NCBI GenBank assembly: GCA_031277015.1
Contig: JAISLZ010000046.1
Span: forward strand, 1 to 35,296
Source of the DNA: Eubacteriales Family XIII. Incertae Sedis bacterium
GTDB lineage: Bacteria; Bacillota; Clostridia; Peptostreptococcales; Anaerovoracaceae
Length of the DNA stretch: 35,296 bases
Direction: 5' to 3'
Shown here: positions 15,767 to 23,451 of the stretch, piece by piece
Position numbering within the stretch: the first letter of the stretch is position 1
Layout of the letters: each line of letters starts with the position of its first letter
Program-made: the position numbers and the translations under genes
Notes under the pieces: generated by a model
Databases searched by the model: none
Told to the model about the DNA's origin: nothing
What the model saw: only the letters and a program-made list of their open reading frames with translations

Positions 15767-16720
15767 GTGAGAGTTGCGGGAGTAGGATGTAGATCTGCGG
15801 CGAAAGTATATTACTTTGACGCGAGCGAAATCGAAATCAAAAATGGGGACAATGTGGTCGTTGAAACTGAAGATGGCGCCGAATATGGTGTCGTAAGAGG
15901 CGACGTCAAGGAGGTTCCGGATAAAGCATTTGGCAGAAATATGAGAAAGATACTGCGTCTGGCTACGGATGAGGATACGAAAAAACATGAAGAAGGGAAC
16001 GCCAAACGTGATGAAGCCATGGCTCGGTGCCGTGAGAAGATAGAACAACGCGACCTCGAGATGAAACTCATCGATGCAAATTTCGCCTTTGACGGCTCCA
16101 AGGTCATATTTCATTTCACCGCGGATGAGAGAGTTGACTTTCGTGAGCTCGTGAAAGATCTCGCGAGTACTTTCCATAAGCGCATAGAGTTGAGGCAGGT
16201 CGGAGTCAGGGACGAGGCTAAATTACTGGGAGGAGTGGGAGGTTGTGGCAGGCCGCTATGTTGTAGCGGATGGATGCAGCACTTCGAGCCAGTGTCGATC
16301 AAGATGGCGAAGATGCAAAATCTTTCGTTAAACCCCGTTAAAATATCCGGTTGTTGCGGCAGGCTCATGTGTTGCCTCAATTACGAGAATGATATATACC
16401 AGGAGATGCGCAAGGGCATGCCAAATTCCGGAGAGATTGTCGAAACCCCGGATGGTAGGGCTAAGGTCATCGAATCCAATATCCTTTTGAGTCAGGTCAA
16501 AGTAAGACTGATAGAGGAAGATCGGACAAACGAATCCCCCGAAAAGCTCAGTTCGGATGTGTATTCCTACGACAAAAAAGATATCCGTCGCACGAAGAAG
16601 CAAAACCAGGGAGGCAGGAAAGGCAAGAGAGGTAAAACGGCGCCGCTTACGGAAGCCGACATAGACCGGGGTATCAAAGAAGCAATAAGCGAAGAAATAA
16701 TAGACGTCATCACTAAGTGA
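15767..16720 (+). CDS. ricT: RicT (YaaT), iron-sulfur subunit of the RicAFT complex
   Basis: The 317-residue PSP1-domain protein has its PSP1 region at about 10-205, with cysteines in GGCGRPLCC (160, 165, 166) and GCCGRLMCC (196, 197, 202, 203). In Bacillus the homologue binds an iron-sulfur cluster with RicA and RicF and promotes RNase Y-dependent mRNA maturation and development. The C-terminal 60 residues are a basic linker (KKQNQGGRKGKRGK) and an acidic helix. The GTG start has GGGAGG nine bases upstream. RNase Y is encoded in the same window. No ricA or ricF is seen here. Confidence 0.93.
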   Translation: MRVAGVGCRSAAKVYYFDASEIEIKNGDNVVVETEDGAEYGVVRGDVKEVPDKAFGRNMRKILRLATDEDTKKHEEGNAKRDEAMARCREKIEQRDLEMKLIDANFAFDGSKVIFHFTADERVDFRELVKDLASTFHKRIELRQVGVRDEAKLLGGVGGCGRPLCCSGWMQHFEPVSIKMAKMQNLSLNPVKISGCCGRLMCCLNYENDIYQEMRKGMPNSGEIVETPDGRAKVIESNILLSQVKVRLIEEDRTNESPEKLSSDVYSYDKKDIRRTKKQNQGGRKGKRGKTAPLTEADIDRGIKEAISEEIIDVITK

Positions 16721-16798
16721 CACGATATCCTGAAAAGACTACAGGAATTAGGGCATAATTAAGAATATTCCGTGTATTCCTTTTCGGCTTGTTTTTCA

Positions 16799-16827
16799 TT
16801 GAAAAATATCATAGGTGAGAGTAAGAT
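16799..16827 (+). promoter_or_regulatory. Promoter of the aldehyde dehydrogenase-aminotransferase unit
   Basis: TTGAAA (16799-16804) and TAAGAT (16822-16827) are 17 bp apart, five of six and four of six matches. It would produce a leader of about 168 nt. Confidence 0.65.
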
Positions 16828-16833
16828 ATTTCT

Positions 16834-17001
16834 CGGGAAGCGTCCGCTTACGTTAGCATGACTGCTGCCAAGTAGGATGTTCGGCGAATGCGTTCTGCTG
16901 GATGTGTTCCGCCAGAGCTGGTGATGTTTTCCCGAATTACCGTCAATTCAGCCTTTACCGGCCGATATTTATGTTTTTTAGAAGTGTTTTAGGAGGTAGG
17001 A
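16834..17001 (+). other. Long 5' leader before the aldehyde dehydrogenase gene
   Basis: About 168 nt without a gene lie between the promoter and the ATG. A weak pairing GGCGAA/TTCCGCC (about 16903-16951 region) can be drawn. I recognise no known riboswitch core (no TPP, SAM, cobalamin, glycine or lysine signature) and no terminator. A strong AGGAGG lies just before the start. Confidence 0.4.
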
Positions 17002-18429
17002 ATGGAAATTAATTATGAAGAATATGTTGCGGGTCTTGTAGCGAACGGCAGAAAGGCGCAGGAGGTGATCGACGGTTACTCCCAGGAGCGCGTTGACGAA
17101 CTCTGCGAGGCGATAGCATATGCGCTGACGGTGCCGGAGACGGCGCTTAAGTTCGGCGAAATGCTCGTGGCCGAGTCCGGCATGGGCATAGCTAAGGACA
17201 AGCAGCTCAAGATGTACAGCAAGGTCAAGGGGTCATGGGCGCAGATGAAGGGCAAGAAGTCCGTCGGTCTTGTGAACTCCGACAAGGAGACGGGTATAGA
17301 TACGTATGCCCGCCCGATGGGGGTCGTCGGTGCGATCATCCCTGTGACGAACGGAGAGGCGACGCCCGTCGTCAAGTCGCTCATGGCGATCAAGACGCGC
17401 AACGCCGTCATCCTGGCGCCGCACCCTAAGGCGCGCAACACGAACCTGGCCGTCACCGAGGCGATCAGGGAAGTCCTCCGCAAGTTCGACGCGCCCGTAG
17501 ATCTAGTGCAGGCGATAGGGCCCGAGTACGTGTCCGTCGAGTGTAGCCAGCAGCTCATGACGCAGGTCGATTTTATCCTCGCTACGGGTGGCACGCCGAT
17601 GGTGCGTCAGGCGTATTCGTCGGGCGTTCCTGCAATAGGCGTAGGGACCGGCAATGTCGTGTGCATCGTTGACGAAACCGTTGCTGATGAGTTGCCGCGC
17701 GTGGCCGATATGATCATCCGCTCAAAGACGTTCGACAACGCTACGTCGTGCTCGACTGAGAACAACATCATCGTCCTTGAGTCCGTCTATGACAAATGGG
17801 CGGAGGAGATGGCTAAGGTAGGCGCCGTGCTCATAAAGGAAGACAGTACCGATAAGGAGAAGGTAGTCAAGACCCTATGGCCCGAGACGCCCGAGAACCA
17901 CAACCTCAACCGCCACATTGTGGCGCAGCCGGCGAGCGAGATCGCGCGCCTCGCAGATGTGGACGTCCCGGAAGGCACGAAACTCATCATGGTGGAAGAA
18001 AACGGCGGCTTTGGTAACGAGTTCCCTCTCACCGGGGAAAAACTCTCGCCTGTTGCGGGCGTCAGGAAGGCGAAGGACTTCGAGGACGCTCTTGCAAAGA
18101 TGCTGAAGATATTAGATTACCAGGGCAAAGGTCACTCCGTCAGCATCCATACGAAGGACGACGCGCGTGTGACGAAGATGGGTGAGGTCGTGCCGGTCTG
18201 CAAAATCGTCGTGAACCAGCCTCAGTCGCTCGTGAACAGCGGTAGCTGGACATGCGGATATCCTGTTTCGATGACTCTAGGCTGTGGCACGTGGGGACAC
18301 AACAGCATCAGCCACAATGCTACATGGAAGGACCTTCTCAATTTCGTCTACGTCAGCCGCGAGATACCGAGCTGGCAGCCCTCGGACGATGAGCTTTTCA
18401 GCGAGAAGATAAGGGCAAAGCTCGCGTAG
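17002..18429 (+). CDS. CoA-acylating aldehyde dehydrogenase (EutE/SauS-like)
   Basis: The 475 residues match acylating aldehyde dehydrogenases (the N-terminal half of AdhE, EutE, PduP, SauS): GVVGAIIPVTN at the Rossmann region, ATGGTPMVRQAYSSG, GVGTGN, and SKTFDNATSCSTEN with the catalytic Cys250. This class converts an aldehyde, NAD(P)+ and CoA to acyl-CoA. The paired class III aminotransferase could make the aldehyde, so candidates are sulfoacetaldehyde (from taurine), malonate semialdehyde or succinate semialdehyde. I cannot choose from sequence. The encapsulation peptide typical of microcompartment members is not obvious at the N-terminus and no microcompartment shell genes are nearby. 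Confidence 0.85.
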   Translation: MEINYEEYVAGLVANGRKAQEVIDGYSQERVDELCEAIAYALTVPETALKFGEMLVAESGMGIAKDKQLKMYSKVKGSWAQMKGKKSVGLVNSDKETGIDTYARPMGVVGAIIPVTNGEATPVVKSLMAIKTRNAVILAPHPKARNTNLAVTEAIREVLRKFDAPVDLVQAIGPEYVSVECSQQLMTQVDFILATGGTPMVRQAYSSGVPAIGVGTGNVVCIVDETVADELPRVADMIIRSKTFDNATSCSTENNIIVLESVYDKWAEEMAKVGAVLIKEDSTDKEKVVKTLWPETPENHNLNRHIVAQPASEIARLADVDVPEGTKLIMVEENGGFGNEFPLTGEKLSPVAGVRKAKDFEDALAKMLKILDYQGKGHSVSIHTKDDARVTKMGEVVPVCKIVVNQPQSLVNSGSWTCGYPVSMTLGCGTWGHNSISHNATWKDLLNFVYVSREIPSWQPSDDELFSEKIRAKLA

Positions 18430-18511
18430 CGATACGCGCATATCAACCGTGAGTGATAGTAACGCGCTGTCATAACAGGTGGTTATCAAACTGATAGAAA
18501 TGAGGCAAAAT

Positions 18512-19819
18512 ATGAGTGAAGTTAGAGAAAAATCAAAGAAATACAATCTCCATTCGTGGTCAGCGCAGAAGGCGCTTAAGCCTGCGGTGATCACAAAGGC
18601 GCAGGGCATCTTCTTCTGGGACGACGAGGGTAACAAGTATTACGATATGAGCGCGCAGCTCGTCAATTCCAATCTTGGCCACGGCAATAAGGCCCTGATC
18701 AATGCAATCAAGGACCAAGCGGACAAGCTACCCTTCATCGGCCCCGCCTACGCTATTGACGTGAGGGCCGATGCGGCGGAAGCCATCGTGAATTTTGCCG
18801 GCCCGGCGTTCAAGGGAGGCAAGGTATTCTTCACGAACGCGGGCGCCGAGGCCAACGAGAACGCGCTGAAGATCGCGAAACAGTACACGGGCAGATGGAA
18901 ATTCCTCTCCATGTACAATTCCTATCACGGATCCTCGTTCGGAGCCTCTGAGCTCACAGGCGAGCCCAGGCGGTTCACCTCGGAGCCGGGCGTACCCGGT
19001 TTCTATCACTTCGACGGGCCATATCCGTACAGGGCGCCCGCCCAGGTCACATTCAAGGATGAGGCCGACATGACGAAGTACTATCTCGACAGACTCGAGG
19101 AGAGCATGGTGCGGGAGGGGACGGAGCTCATCGCCGCGGTGTTTGTCGAGACCGTGGTCGGCTCGAACGGTGTCCTCGTGCCGCCTAAGGGCTACCTGCC
19201 GGGAGTGAAAAAACTCTGTGATAAGTACGGGATTTTGCTCGTATGCGACGAGGTCATGGCCGGATTCTACCGCACGGGCACGAAGTTCGCGTTTCAGCAG
19301 TTCGGAGTTAAGCCTGATATGGTCACCTTCGCAAAAGGCTCGACCTGCGGCTACGTCCCACTGGGCGGCGTCATCGTGAAGAAGGAGATTGCGAAGCACT
19401 TCGACAACAACAAGATGTGGAATGGACTCACCTATTCGGCCCACCCGATGGGCTGTGCGTGTTGCGTAGCGGCCATAGCTGAGTACGAGCGCCTCGATAT
19501 AGAAGGCAACGTGGCGAAGATCGGCAAGGTACTAGCGGAGGAACTGGATGGTCTTGCTGAGAAGCATCCCTGCATAGGCGAAGCGAGGCACATAGGACTG
19601 TTCGCACAGATAGAACTCGTGAAGGATAGGGCAACGAGAGAGCCGCTTTCCGTGCCTGATACGGTCAAAGCAGTTGGTATGCTGAAATCCGCGGGTTTTG
19701 CGACCTACAACAATCTTAATGGCATCATGGTTGCGCCGCCCCTCATCATTACGGAGAAGGAGCTGCGAGAGGGCATAGCCATACTTGACAAGGTGCTCGG
19801 CGAAGTCGATAAATGGTGA
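18512..19819 (+). CDS. Class III aminotransferase (taurine/omega-amino acid:pyruvate type)
   Basis: This PLP enzyme of fold type I has 435 residues from ATG 18512 (TGAGGC upstream). The track start, a GTG 33 bp earlier, lacks a site. The N-terminus YNLHSWSAQKALKPAVITKAQG and YYDMSAQLVNSNLGHG resemble the taurine-pyruvate and beta-alanine-pyruvate aminotransferase branch. FTNAGAEANENALK binds the PLP phosphate, LLVCDEVMAGFYRTG holds the Asp contacting the pyridine nitrogen, and FAKGSTCGYVPLGG has the PLP lysine (Lys275). It follows the acylating aldehyde dehydrogenase by 82 bp, so the pair probably runs amine to aldehyde to acyl-CoA. The exact amine is unproven. Confidence 0.85.
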   Translation: MSEVREKSKKYNLHSWSAQKALKPAVITKAQGIFFWDDEGNKYYDMSAQLVNSNLGHGNKALINAIKDQADKLPFIGPAYAIDVRADAAEAIVNFAGPAFKGGKVFFTNAGAEANENALKIAKQYTGRWKFLSMYNSYHGSSFGASELTGEPRRFTSEPGVPGFYHFDGPYPYRAPAQVTFKDEADMTKYYLDRLEESMVREGTELIAAVFVETVVGSNGVLVPPKGYLPGVKKLCDKYGILLVCDEVMAGFYRTGTKFAFQQFGVKPDMVTFAKGSTCGYVPLGGVIVKKEIAKHFDNNKMWNGLTYSAHPMGCACCVAAIAEYERLDIEGNVAKIGKVLAEELDGLAEKHPCIGEARHIGLFAQIELVKDRATREPLSVPDTVKAVGMLKSAGFATYNNLNGIMVAPPLIITEKELREGIAILDKVLGEVDKW

Positions 19820-19856
19820 AATAGTACAAGCGAGTGTCATATCTGTATCTGATTAA

Positions 19857-19887
19857 CAGGAAGCCGCCTTATTTGGGCGGCTTCCTG
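19857..19887. terminator. Strong hairpin after the aminotransferase gene (terminator-like)
   Basis: CAGGAAGCCGCC and its complement form a 12-bp stem around a 7-nt loop, 37 bp after the stop codon. No T-tract follows on either strand, so it is a poor intrinsic terminator and may protect the mRNA 3' end instead. Confidence 0.5.
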
Positions 19888-19909
19888 GATCGATACAACG
19901 TCAAATATT

Positions 19910-19923
19910 TGAACAGGCGTTTA
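19910..19923. promoter_or_regulatory. LexA box (SOS operator) upstream of lexA
   Basis: TGAACAGGCGTTTA fits the Gram-positive LexA consensus GAACRNRYGTTY exactly in the core. It overlaps the probable -35 of the lexA promoter (19920-19948), which indicates autorepression. A poorer half-match, GAACTATGGTAT, lies at 19934-19945. Confidence 0.7.
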
Positions 19924-19948
19924 CTTTTTTTTAGAACTATGGTATTCT
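19920..19948 (+). promoter_or_regulatory. Probable lexA promoter
   Basis: TTTACT (19920-19925) and TATTCT (19943-19948) are 17 bp apart, each four of six matches. The LexA box covers the -35, so bound LexA would block RNA polymerase. Confidence 0.5.
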
Positions 19949-20079
19949 GTTTATGTAAAAAATAGGGCATCATTTCTGTGTCAGTATGCCTGTGCAACGA
20001 TAGAGTCTGTTGCGGATGCTGCGTGTGAATTGGAGCGACCTTGCGGATGGCACCCGCTGTGTTAAAAAGGAGGTCCGGT

Positions 20080-20718
20080 ATGGATGAACTCAAACCGAGG
20101 GAAAGGCAGATACTTGAATTTATGAAGAAGCAGATAGCGAGCAAAGGCTATCCGCCGACGGTCAGGGAGATCAATGCCGCGCTCGGCATCAAATCCACGT
20201 CCACCACCCACAAGGACATCGAAAGGCTCGAGCACAAAGGGTATATCAGGAAGGATCCATCCAAGCCCAGGGCTATCATGGTGACGGATTCTTCGGATCC
20301 CGGCTCCGCGGGGGGCGTCAGCATGGAGCGGCATGATGTTATCGACATACCTCTTGTCGGTCGGATTGCCGCAGGCGAGCCTATCAAGTCAGAGCAGAAC
20401 ATAGAGGAGTTTGTCCCAGTTCCGGCCTCGTACGTCAAGGGGGAGAACTTCATGTTGAGAGTCCATGGCAGCAGCATGATAGAGGCGGGCATTCTCGATG
20501 GTGATCTCATCCTCGTGCAGCAACAGTCGACAGCTGACAACGGTGACATCGTGGTGGCCATGCTGGACAGCTTTGAGAGCGAGGCCACGGTCAAGACCTT
20601 CTATCGTGAAGACGGACACGTGAGATTGCAGCCGCAGAACAGCTCCATGAGCCCCATTGTCGTAGACGACGTGGCCGTGCTGGGTAAGGTCAAGGGAGTG
20701 TTCCGCTATCTGAATTGA
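20080..20718 (+). CDS. lexA: LexA repressor
   Basis: The 212 residues start at ATG 20080 with AAGGAGG upstream. The track's extra 13 residues come from a leader start. The winged helix is at 1-65 (PPTVREINAALGIKSTSTTHKDIERL is the recognition helix region), followed by an S24 autopeptidase domain with cleavage site Ala98-Gly99 (RIAAGEP), catalytic Ser132 (GSSMIEAG) and Lys172 (EATVKTFY). It represses SOS genes until RecA-driven self-cleavage. It has its own promoter with a LexA box, and no SOS partner gene adjoins it. Confidence 0.96.
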   Translation: MDELKPRERQILEFMKKQIASKGYPPTVREINAALGIKSTSTTHKDIERLEHKGYIRKDPSKPRAIMVTDSSDPGSAGGVSMERHDVIDIPLVGRIAAGEPIKSEQNIEEFVPVPASYVKGENFMLRVHGSSMIEAGILDGDLILVQQQSTADNGDIVVAMLDSFESEATVKTFYREDGHVRLQPQNSSMSPIVVDDVAVLGKVKGVFRYLN

Positions 20719-20743
20719 CAAGCGCCCTGCATTTTGATATAGT
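20715..20743 (+). promoter_or_regulatory. Sigma-A promoter of the infC-rpmI-rplT operon
   Basis: TTGACA (20715-20720, overlapping the lexA stop codon) and TATAGT (20738-20743) are 17 bp apart, six and five of six matches, with a TG extension before the -10. It would give a leader of about 168 nt before the infC start. Confidence 0.85.
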
Positions 20744-20766
20744 AATCTGGTAAGACAAGTAGAGGC

Positions 20767-20873
20767 TATCCGCTTCTCACCTCGTCGGTTATGGCAGGCA
20801 GGTAGATTATCCCAAACTCGCGCGCATGTGCCGAAAAGAGGAACGACAGAGCGGATATCCATGTATCCGCTCT
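20767..20873 (+). promoter_or_regulatory. infC leader with two alternative hairpins (L20/IF3-type attenuator)
   Basis: The leader has three related segments: TATCCGCTTCT (20767-20777), AGAGCGGATA (20848-20857) and TATCCGCTCT (20864-20873). The middle segment can pair with the third (10-bp stem, loop TCCATG) or with the first, but not both. Such a switch is expected where L20 or IF3 regulates the operon. The T-tract after the third segment is weak (TTAATATT), so the read-out mechanism is uncertain. I cannot confirm an L20-binding fold by eye. Confidence 0.6.
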
Positions 20874-20917
20874 TAATATTAGGGCTGAAAAAGGCAAGTA
20901 AGAAAGGTGGTAATAAG

Positions 20918-21556
20918 ATAGGCAGACAACATAACCCGCGCCACGGCAGAGGCCCGGCGCCCAAGAGCAATCTGATCAACGAGGAAATAAAGGCGAACGA
21001 ACTGAGGGTCATAGACGATAGCGGTGAGCAAGCCGGGATAATGCTTCGTGAAACGGCTCTACAGTTCGCGGATAGCCGCAACCTTGATCTTGTTCTCATC
21101 TCGCCGGGCGCAAAGCCGCCCGTTGCGAGGGTCATGGATTACGGGAAATACCGGTACGAACAGCAAAAGCGGGAAAAAGAGGCTAAGAAAAAGCAGAAGA
21201 TCATCCAGGTCAAGGAGGTAAGGCTCAGTCCATCGATAGAGGAACACGATCTTTTCGTCAAATCCTCACACGCGGCAAAGTTTCTCGACGAGGGAGACAA
21301 GGTCAAGGTCAGTCTCCGGTTCCGTGGCAGGGAGCGCGGACGTACGCAGAAGGGTTTTGAAGTGATGGAACACTTTGCGGAAGCGGTGAAGGACAACGGC
21401 GCGCCCGAAAAGAACGCTGCTTTTGAGGGTCGCAACCTCGTGATGATACTCGCGCCGCTGGCCGACAAGGTGAAGCGGGTCAAGGCGAAGGTTCCTGCCG
21501 AAGATGGCGGGCTGGATGCTACTAATAACACAAACAATGTCGATAATGACCAATGA
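20918..21556 (+). CDS. infC: Translation initiation factor IF-3, probable AUA start
   Basis: The N-domain SNLINEEIKANELRVIDDSGEQAGIM and the linker KYRYEQQKREKEAKKKQK lead to the C-domain with EVRLSPSIEEHDL and KVKVSLRFRGRE, the classic IF-3 signature. The track start at 20828 and an ATG at 20861 lie before or inside the leader hairpin. The first good site in frame is AAAGGTGG seven bases before ATA (20918), which gives 212 residues. infC genes commonly start at rare codons so that IF-3 can repress itself, so an AUA start fits but is inferred. A 30-residue acidic/asparagine-rich tail ends the protein. Confidence 0.9.
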   Translation: MGRQHNPRHGRGPAPKSNLINEEIKANELRVIDDSGEQAGIMLRETALQFADSRNLDLVLISPGAKPPVARVMDYGKYRYEQQKREKEAKKKQKIIQVKEVRLSPSIEEHDLFVKSSHAAKFLDEGDKVKVSLRFRGRERGRTQKGFEVMEHFAEAVKDNGAPEKNAAFEGRNLVMILAPLADKVKRVKAKVPAEDGGLDATNNTNNVDNDQ

Positions 21557-21571
21557 TACAAGGAGGAGAAT

Positions 21572-21772
21572 ATGGGCAAAAACAAAATGAAGACACACCG
21601 TGGCGCCGCCAAGCGTTTCCGGCTGACCGGAACGGGTAAGCTCAAGAGGAACAAGGCTTACAAGAGCCACATCCTCAACAAGAAAACGGCGAAGCGCAAG
21701 AGGGGCCTCAGGCAGGCGACGATCCTCACTTCGGCCGATCTTACGCGCATCAAACGCTCGTTGGGGAAATAG
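21572..21772 (+). CDS. rpmI: Ribosomal protein bL35
   Basis: The 66 residues have the family pattern [31 protein letters not shown] and a very basic composition. It sits 15 bp after infC with AAGGAGG, in the universal infC-rpmI-rplT order, and is a component of the large ribosomal subunit. Confidence 0.97.
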   Translation: MGKNKMKTHRGAAKRFRLTGTGKLKRNKAYKSHILNKKTAKRKRGLRQATILTSADLTRIKRSLGK

Positions 21773-21796
21773 AAACACAGGGATAGGAGACAGGAA

Positions 21797-22180
21797 ATGG
21801 CTAGAGTAAAAAAGGGTCTCGCCGCCCATAAAAGGCACAAAAAGATACTGAAGCTAGCGAAGGGATACTACGGACAAAAGAGCAAAGTCTTTCGCGCCGC
21901 CAACCCCGCGGTCATGCGCGCGCTCGCGTCCGCCTACGTCGGTAGGAAGCGCAAAAAGCGCGATTATAGACGCTTGTGGATAGCTCGTATCAATGCGGGC
22001 GCCAGGTTAAACGGGCTTTCGTACAGTCGACTCATGAACGGGCTGAAGGTCTCGGGCGTTGAGATCAATAGGAAGATGCTATCGGAGATGGCCATATCAG
22101 ACAGCGCTGGTTTTGCGCAACTCTGCGAAAAGGCCAAGTCCGCGGCTTCAGGCCGTCAGGCGACCTCCGGTAGGGAATGA
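21797..22180 (+). CDS. rplT: Ribosomal protein bL20
   Basis: The 127 residues have [63 protein letters not shown] and a C-terminal part. It binds 23S rRNA early in large-subunit assembly and in Firmicutes also represses its own operon through the leader. The last ten residues ([10 protein letters not shown]) exceed the usual end. nrdR starts 8 bp after the stop, so transcription continues. Confidence 0.97.
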   Translation: MARVKKGLAAHKRHKKILKLAKGYYGQKSKVFRAANPAVMRALASAYVGRKRKKRDYRRLWIARINAGARLNGLSYSRLMNGLKVSGVEINRKMLSEMAISDSAGFAQLCEKAKSAASGRQATSGRE

Positions 22181-22188
22181 GGTAGAAT

Positions 22189-22698
22189 ATGCGTTGTCCA
22201 TTCTGCGGCAATGAGGATACGAAGGTCATAGATTCCAGACCTACAGAAGAAGGTCAGGCTATAAGGCGGCGCAGGGAATGTGAGGAGTGCGCCAAGCGCT
22301 TCACGACCTACGAAAAGGTCGAGGAAATCACTCTCATGGTGGTCAAGAAGGACGGCAGCCGTGAGGTATTTGACCGCAACAAGATCATGAATGGCATCAT
22401 CAGGGCCTGCGAGAAGCGCCCCGTCCCCATAGCCGACATCGAGAAGATCGTGTACGAGGTCGAACGCGCGCTGAACAACATGATGGAAAAGGAAATGGAA
22501 TCCTCTCTCATCGGTGAATACGTCATGGATCACCTAAAAAATCTGGATGACGTCGCTTTCGTCAGGTTTGCTTCTGTATACAGACAGTTCACCGATGCGG
22601 AGAGTTTTCGCGAGGAAATCGACAAGATACTGGGTAAGGGAAGTGACAGGAAACAGCCGTCCCGGTCATCGGGAAGCGGCAAGGGAAGGAAGCGATGA
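22189..22698 (+). CDS. nrdR: Transcriptional repressor NrdR
   Basis: The 169 residues have an N-terminal zinc ribbon (CPFCGNEDTKV and CEECAKRFTTYE; Cys3, 6, 31, 34) and an ATP-cone at about 45-135 (VVKKDGSREVFDRNKIMNGI). NrdR senses ATP/dATP and represses ribonucleotide reductase genes. The C-terminal 20 residues are a Ser/Gly/Lys-rich tail (SRSSGSGKGRKR), longer than usual. No ribonucleotide reductase gene is in the window. It overlaps cmk by ATGA. Confidence 0.96.
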   Translation: MRCPFCGNEDTKVIDSRPTEEGQAIRRRRECEECAKRFTTYEKVEEITLMVVKKDGSREVFDRNKIMNGIIRACEKRPVPIADIEKIVYEVERALNNMMEKEMESSLIGEYVMDHLKNLDDVAFVRFASVYRQFTDAESFREEIDKILGKGSDRKQPSRSSGSGKGRKR

Positions 22699-23366
22699 AT
22701 ACCAGTTCCGACCGCGTTCGCGTAGCGATCGACGGTCCGTCTGGAGCGGGTAAGAGCACCGTGGCAAAGCGTGTCGCAGAGGCAATAGGGGCGGACTACA
22801 TAGATACGGGTGCCATGTACAGGGCTGTCGCCCTCAAATTGCTGAGGGACGGCGTCGATCCGGCATCCGACATCGACGGGCTTGTGGATCTGCTGTCGCA
22901 TACCGATATCAATTTTACACAGGGGAATGTCATGCTCGATGGCGAGGACGTTACGAGCATGATACGTTCGCCCGATGTGACCGCCATGGCTTCACGCTGT
23001 AGCGCGTTCGCGCCTGTGCGCGAGAAGCTTGTCGGGCTTCAGAGGAAGATGGGTGACGCTAAGAGCGTCGTCATGGACGGACGTGACATAGGCACCAATG
23101 TCTTTCCCGATGCGGAGTACAAGTTTTATCTTACCGCGTCCACTGAGGAGCGTGCAAGACGGCGATACGCTGAGATGACGGAGGCTGGCGGTGTTGCGGA
23201 CTATCGAGAGGTACTGGACGCGATCAAAAAGAGAGACTACGATGACGCCCATAGATCATTGAACCCGCTCCAAAGAGCGGATTACGCGATCCTCATAGAT
23301 ACGGACGGCATGGGAATAGAGGAAGTGATCACAAAAATACTTTCATATATGGGAAACACTGATTGA
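22695..23366 (+). CDS. cmk: Cytidylate kinase
   Basis: This CMP/dCMP kinase has 223 residues. The P-loop is DGPSGAGKST, followed by YIDTGAMYRAVAL (nucleotide-binding), MDGRDIGTNVFPDA and the Arg-rich lid ERARRRYAEM. The C-terminus has RDYDDAHRSLNPLQRADYAILIDT, the usual family end. It overlaps the nrdR stop by four bases. Pairing a nucleotide kinase with a ribonucleotide reductase repressor behind the ribosomal genes suggests joint control of dNTP supply. Confidence 0.97.
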   Translation: MNTSSDRVRVAIDGPSGAGKSTVAKRVAEAIGADYIDTGAMYRAVALKLLRDGVDPASDIDGLVDLLSHTDINFTQGNVMLDGEDVTSMIRSPDVTAMASRCSAFAPVREKLVGLQRKMGDAKSVVMDGRDIGTNVFPDAEYKFYLTASTEERARRRYAEMTEAGGVADYREVLDAIKKRDYDDAHRSLNPLQRADYAILIDTDGMGIEEVITKILSYMGNTD

Positions 23367-23391
23367 TCCTATATGTGATTTTAGCTTCCTA

Positions 23392-23400
23392 TGATATAAT
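23392..23400 (+). promoter_or_regulatory. Extended -10 promoter upstream of radC
   Basis: TGATATAAT is a perfect -10 with the TGN extension. The -35 region is poor. It lies 25 bp after the cmk stop and 52 bp before the chosen radC start. Confidence 0.6.
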
Positions 23401-23451
23401 ATTGTTCGACAGGCACGCTGTGGGATGATCCCGGACGAAAGGATGAGGATC

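Noticed and set aside
16742-16784. Possible terminator after ricT (AGGAAT/ATTCCT then TTTTC)
   Set aside because: A 6-bp stem with a 27-nt loop is too weak to claim.
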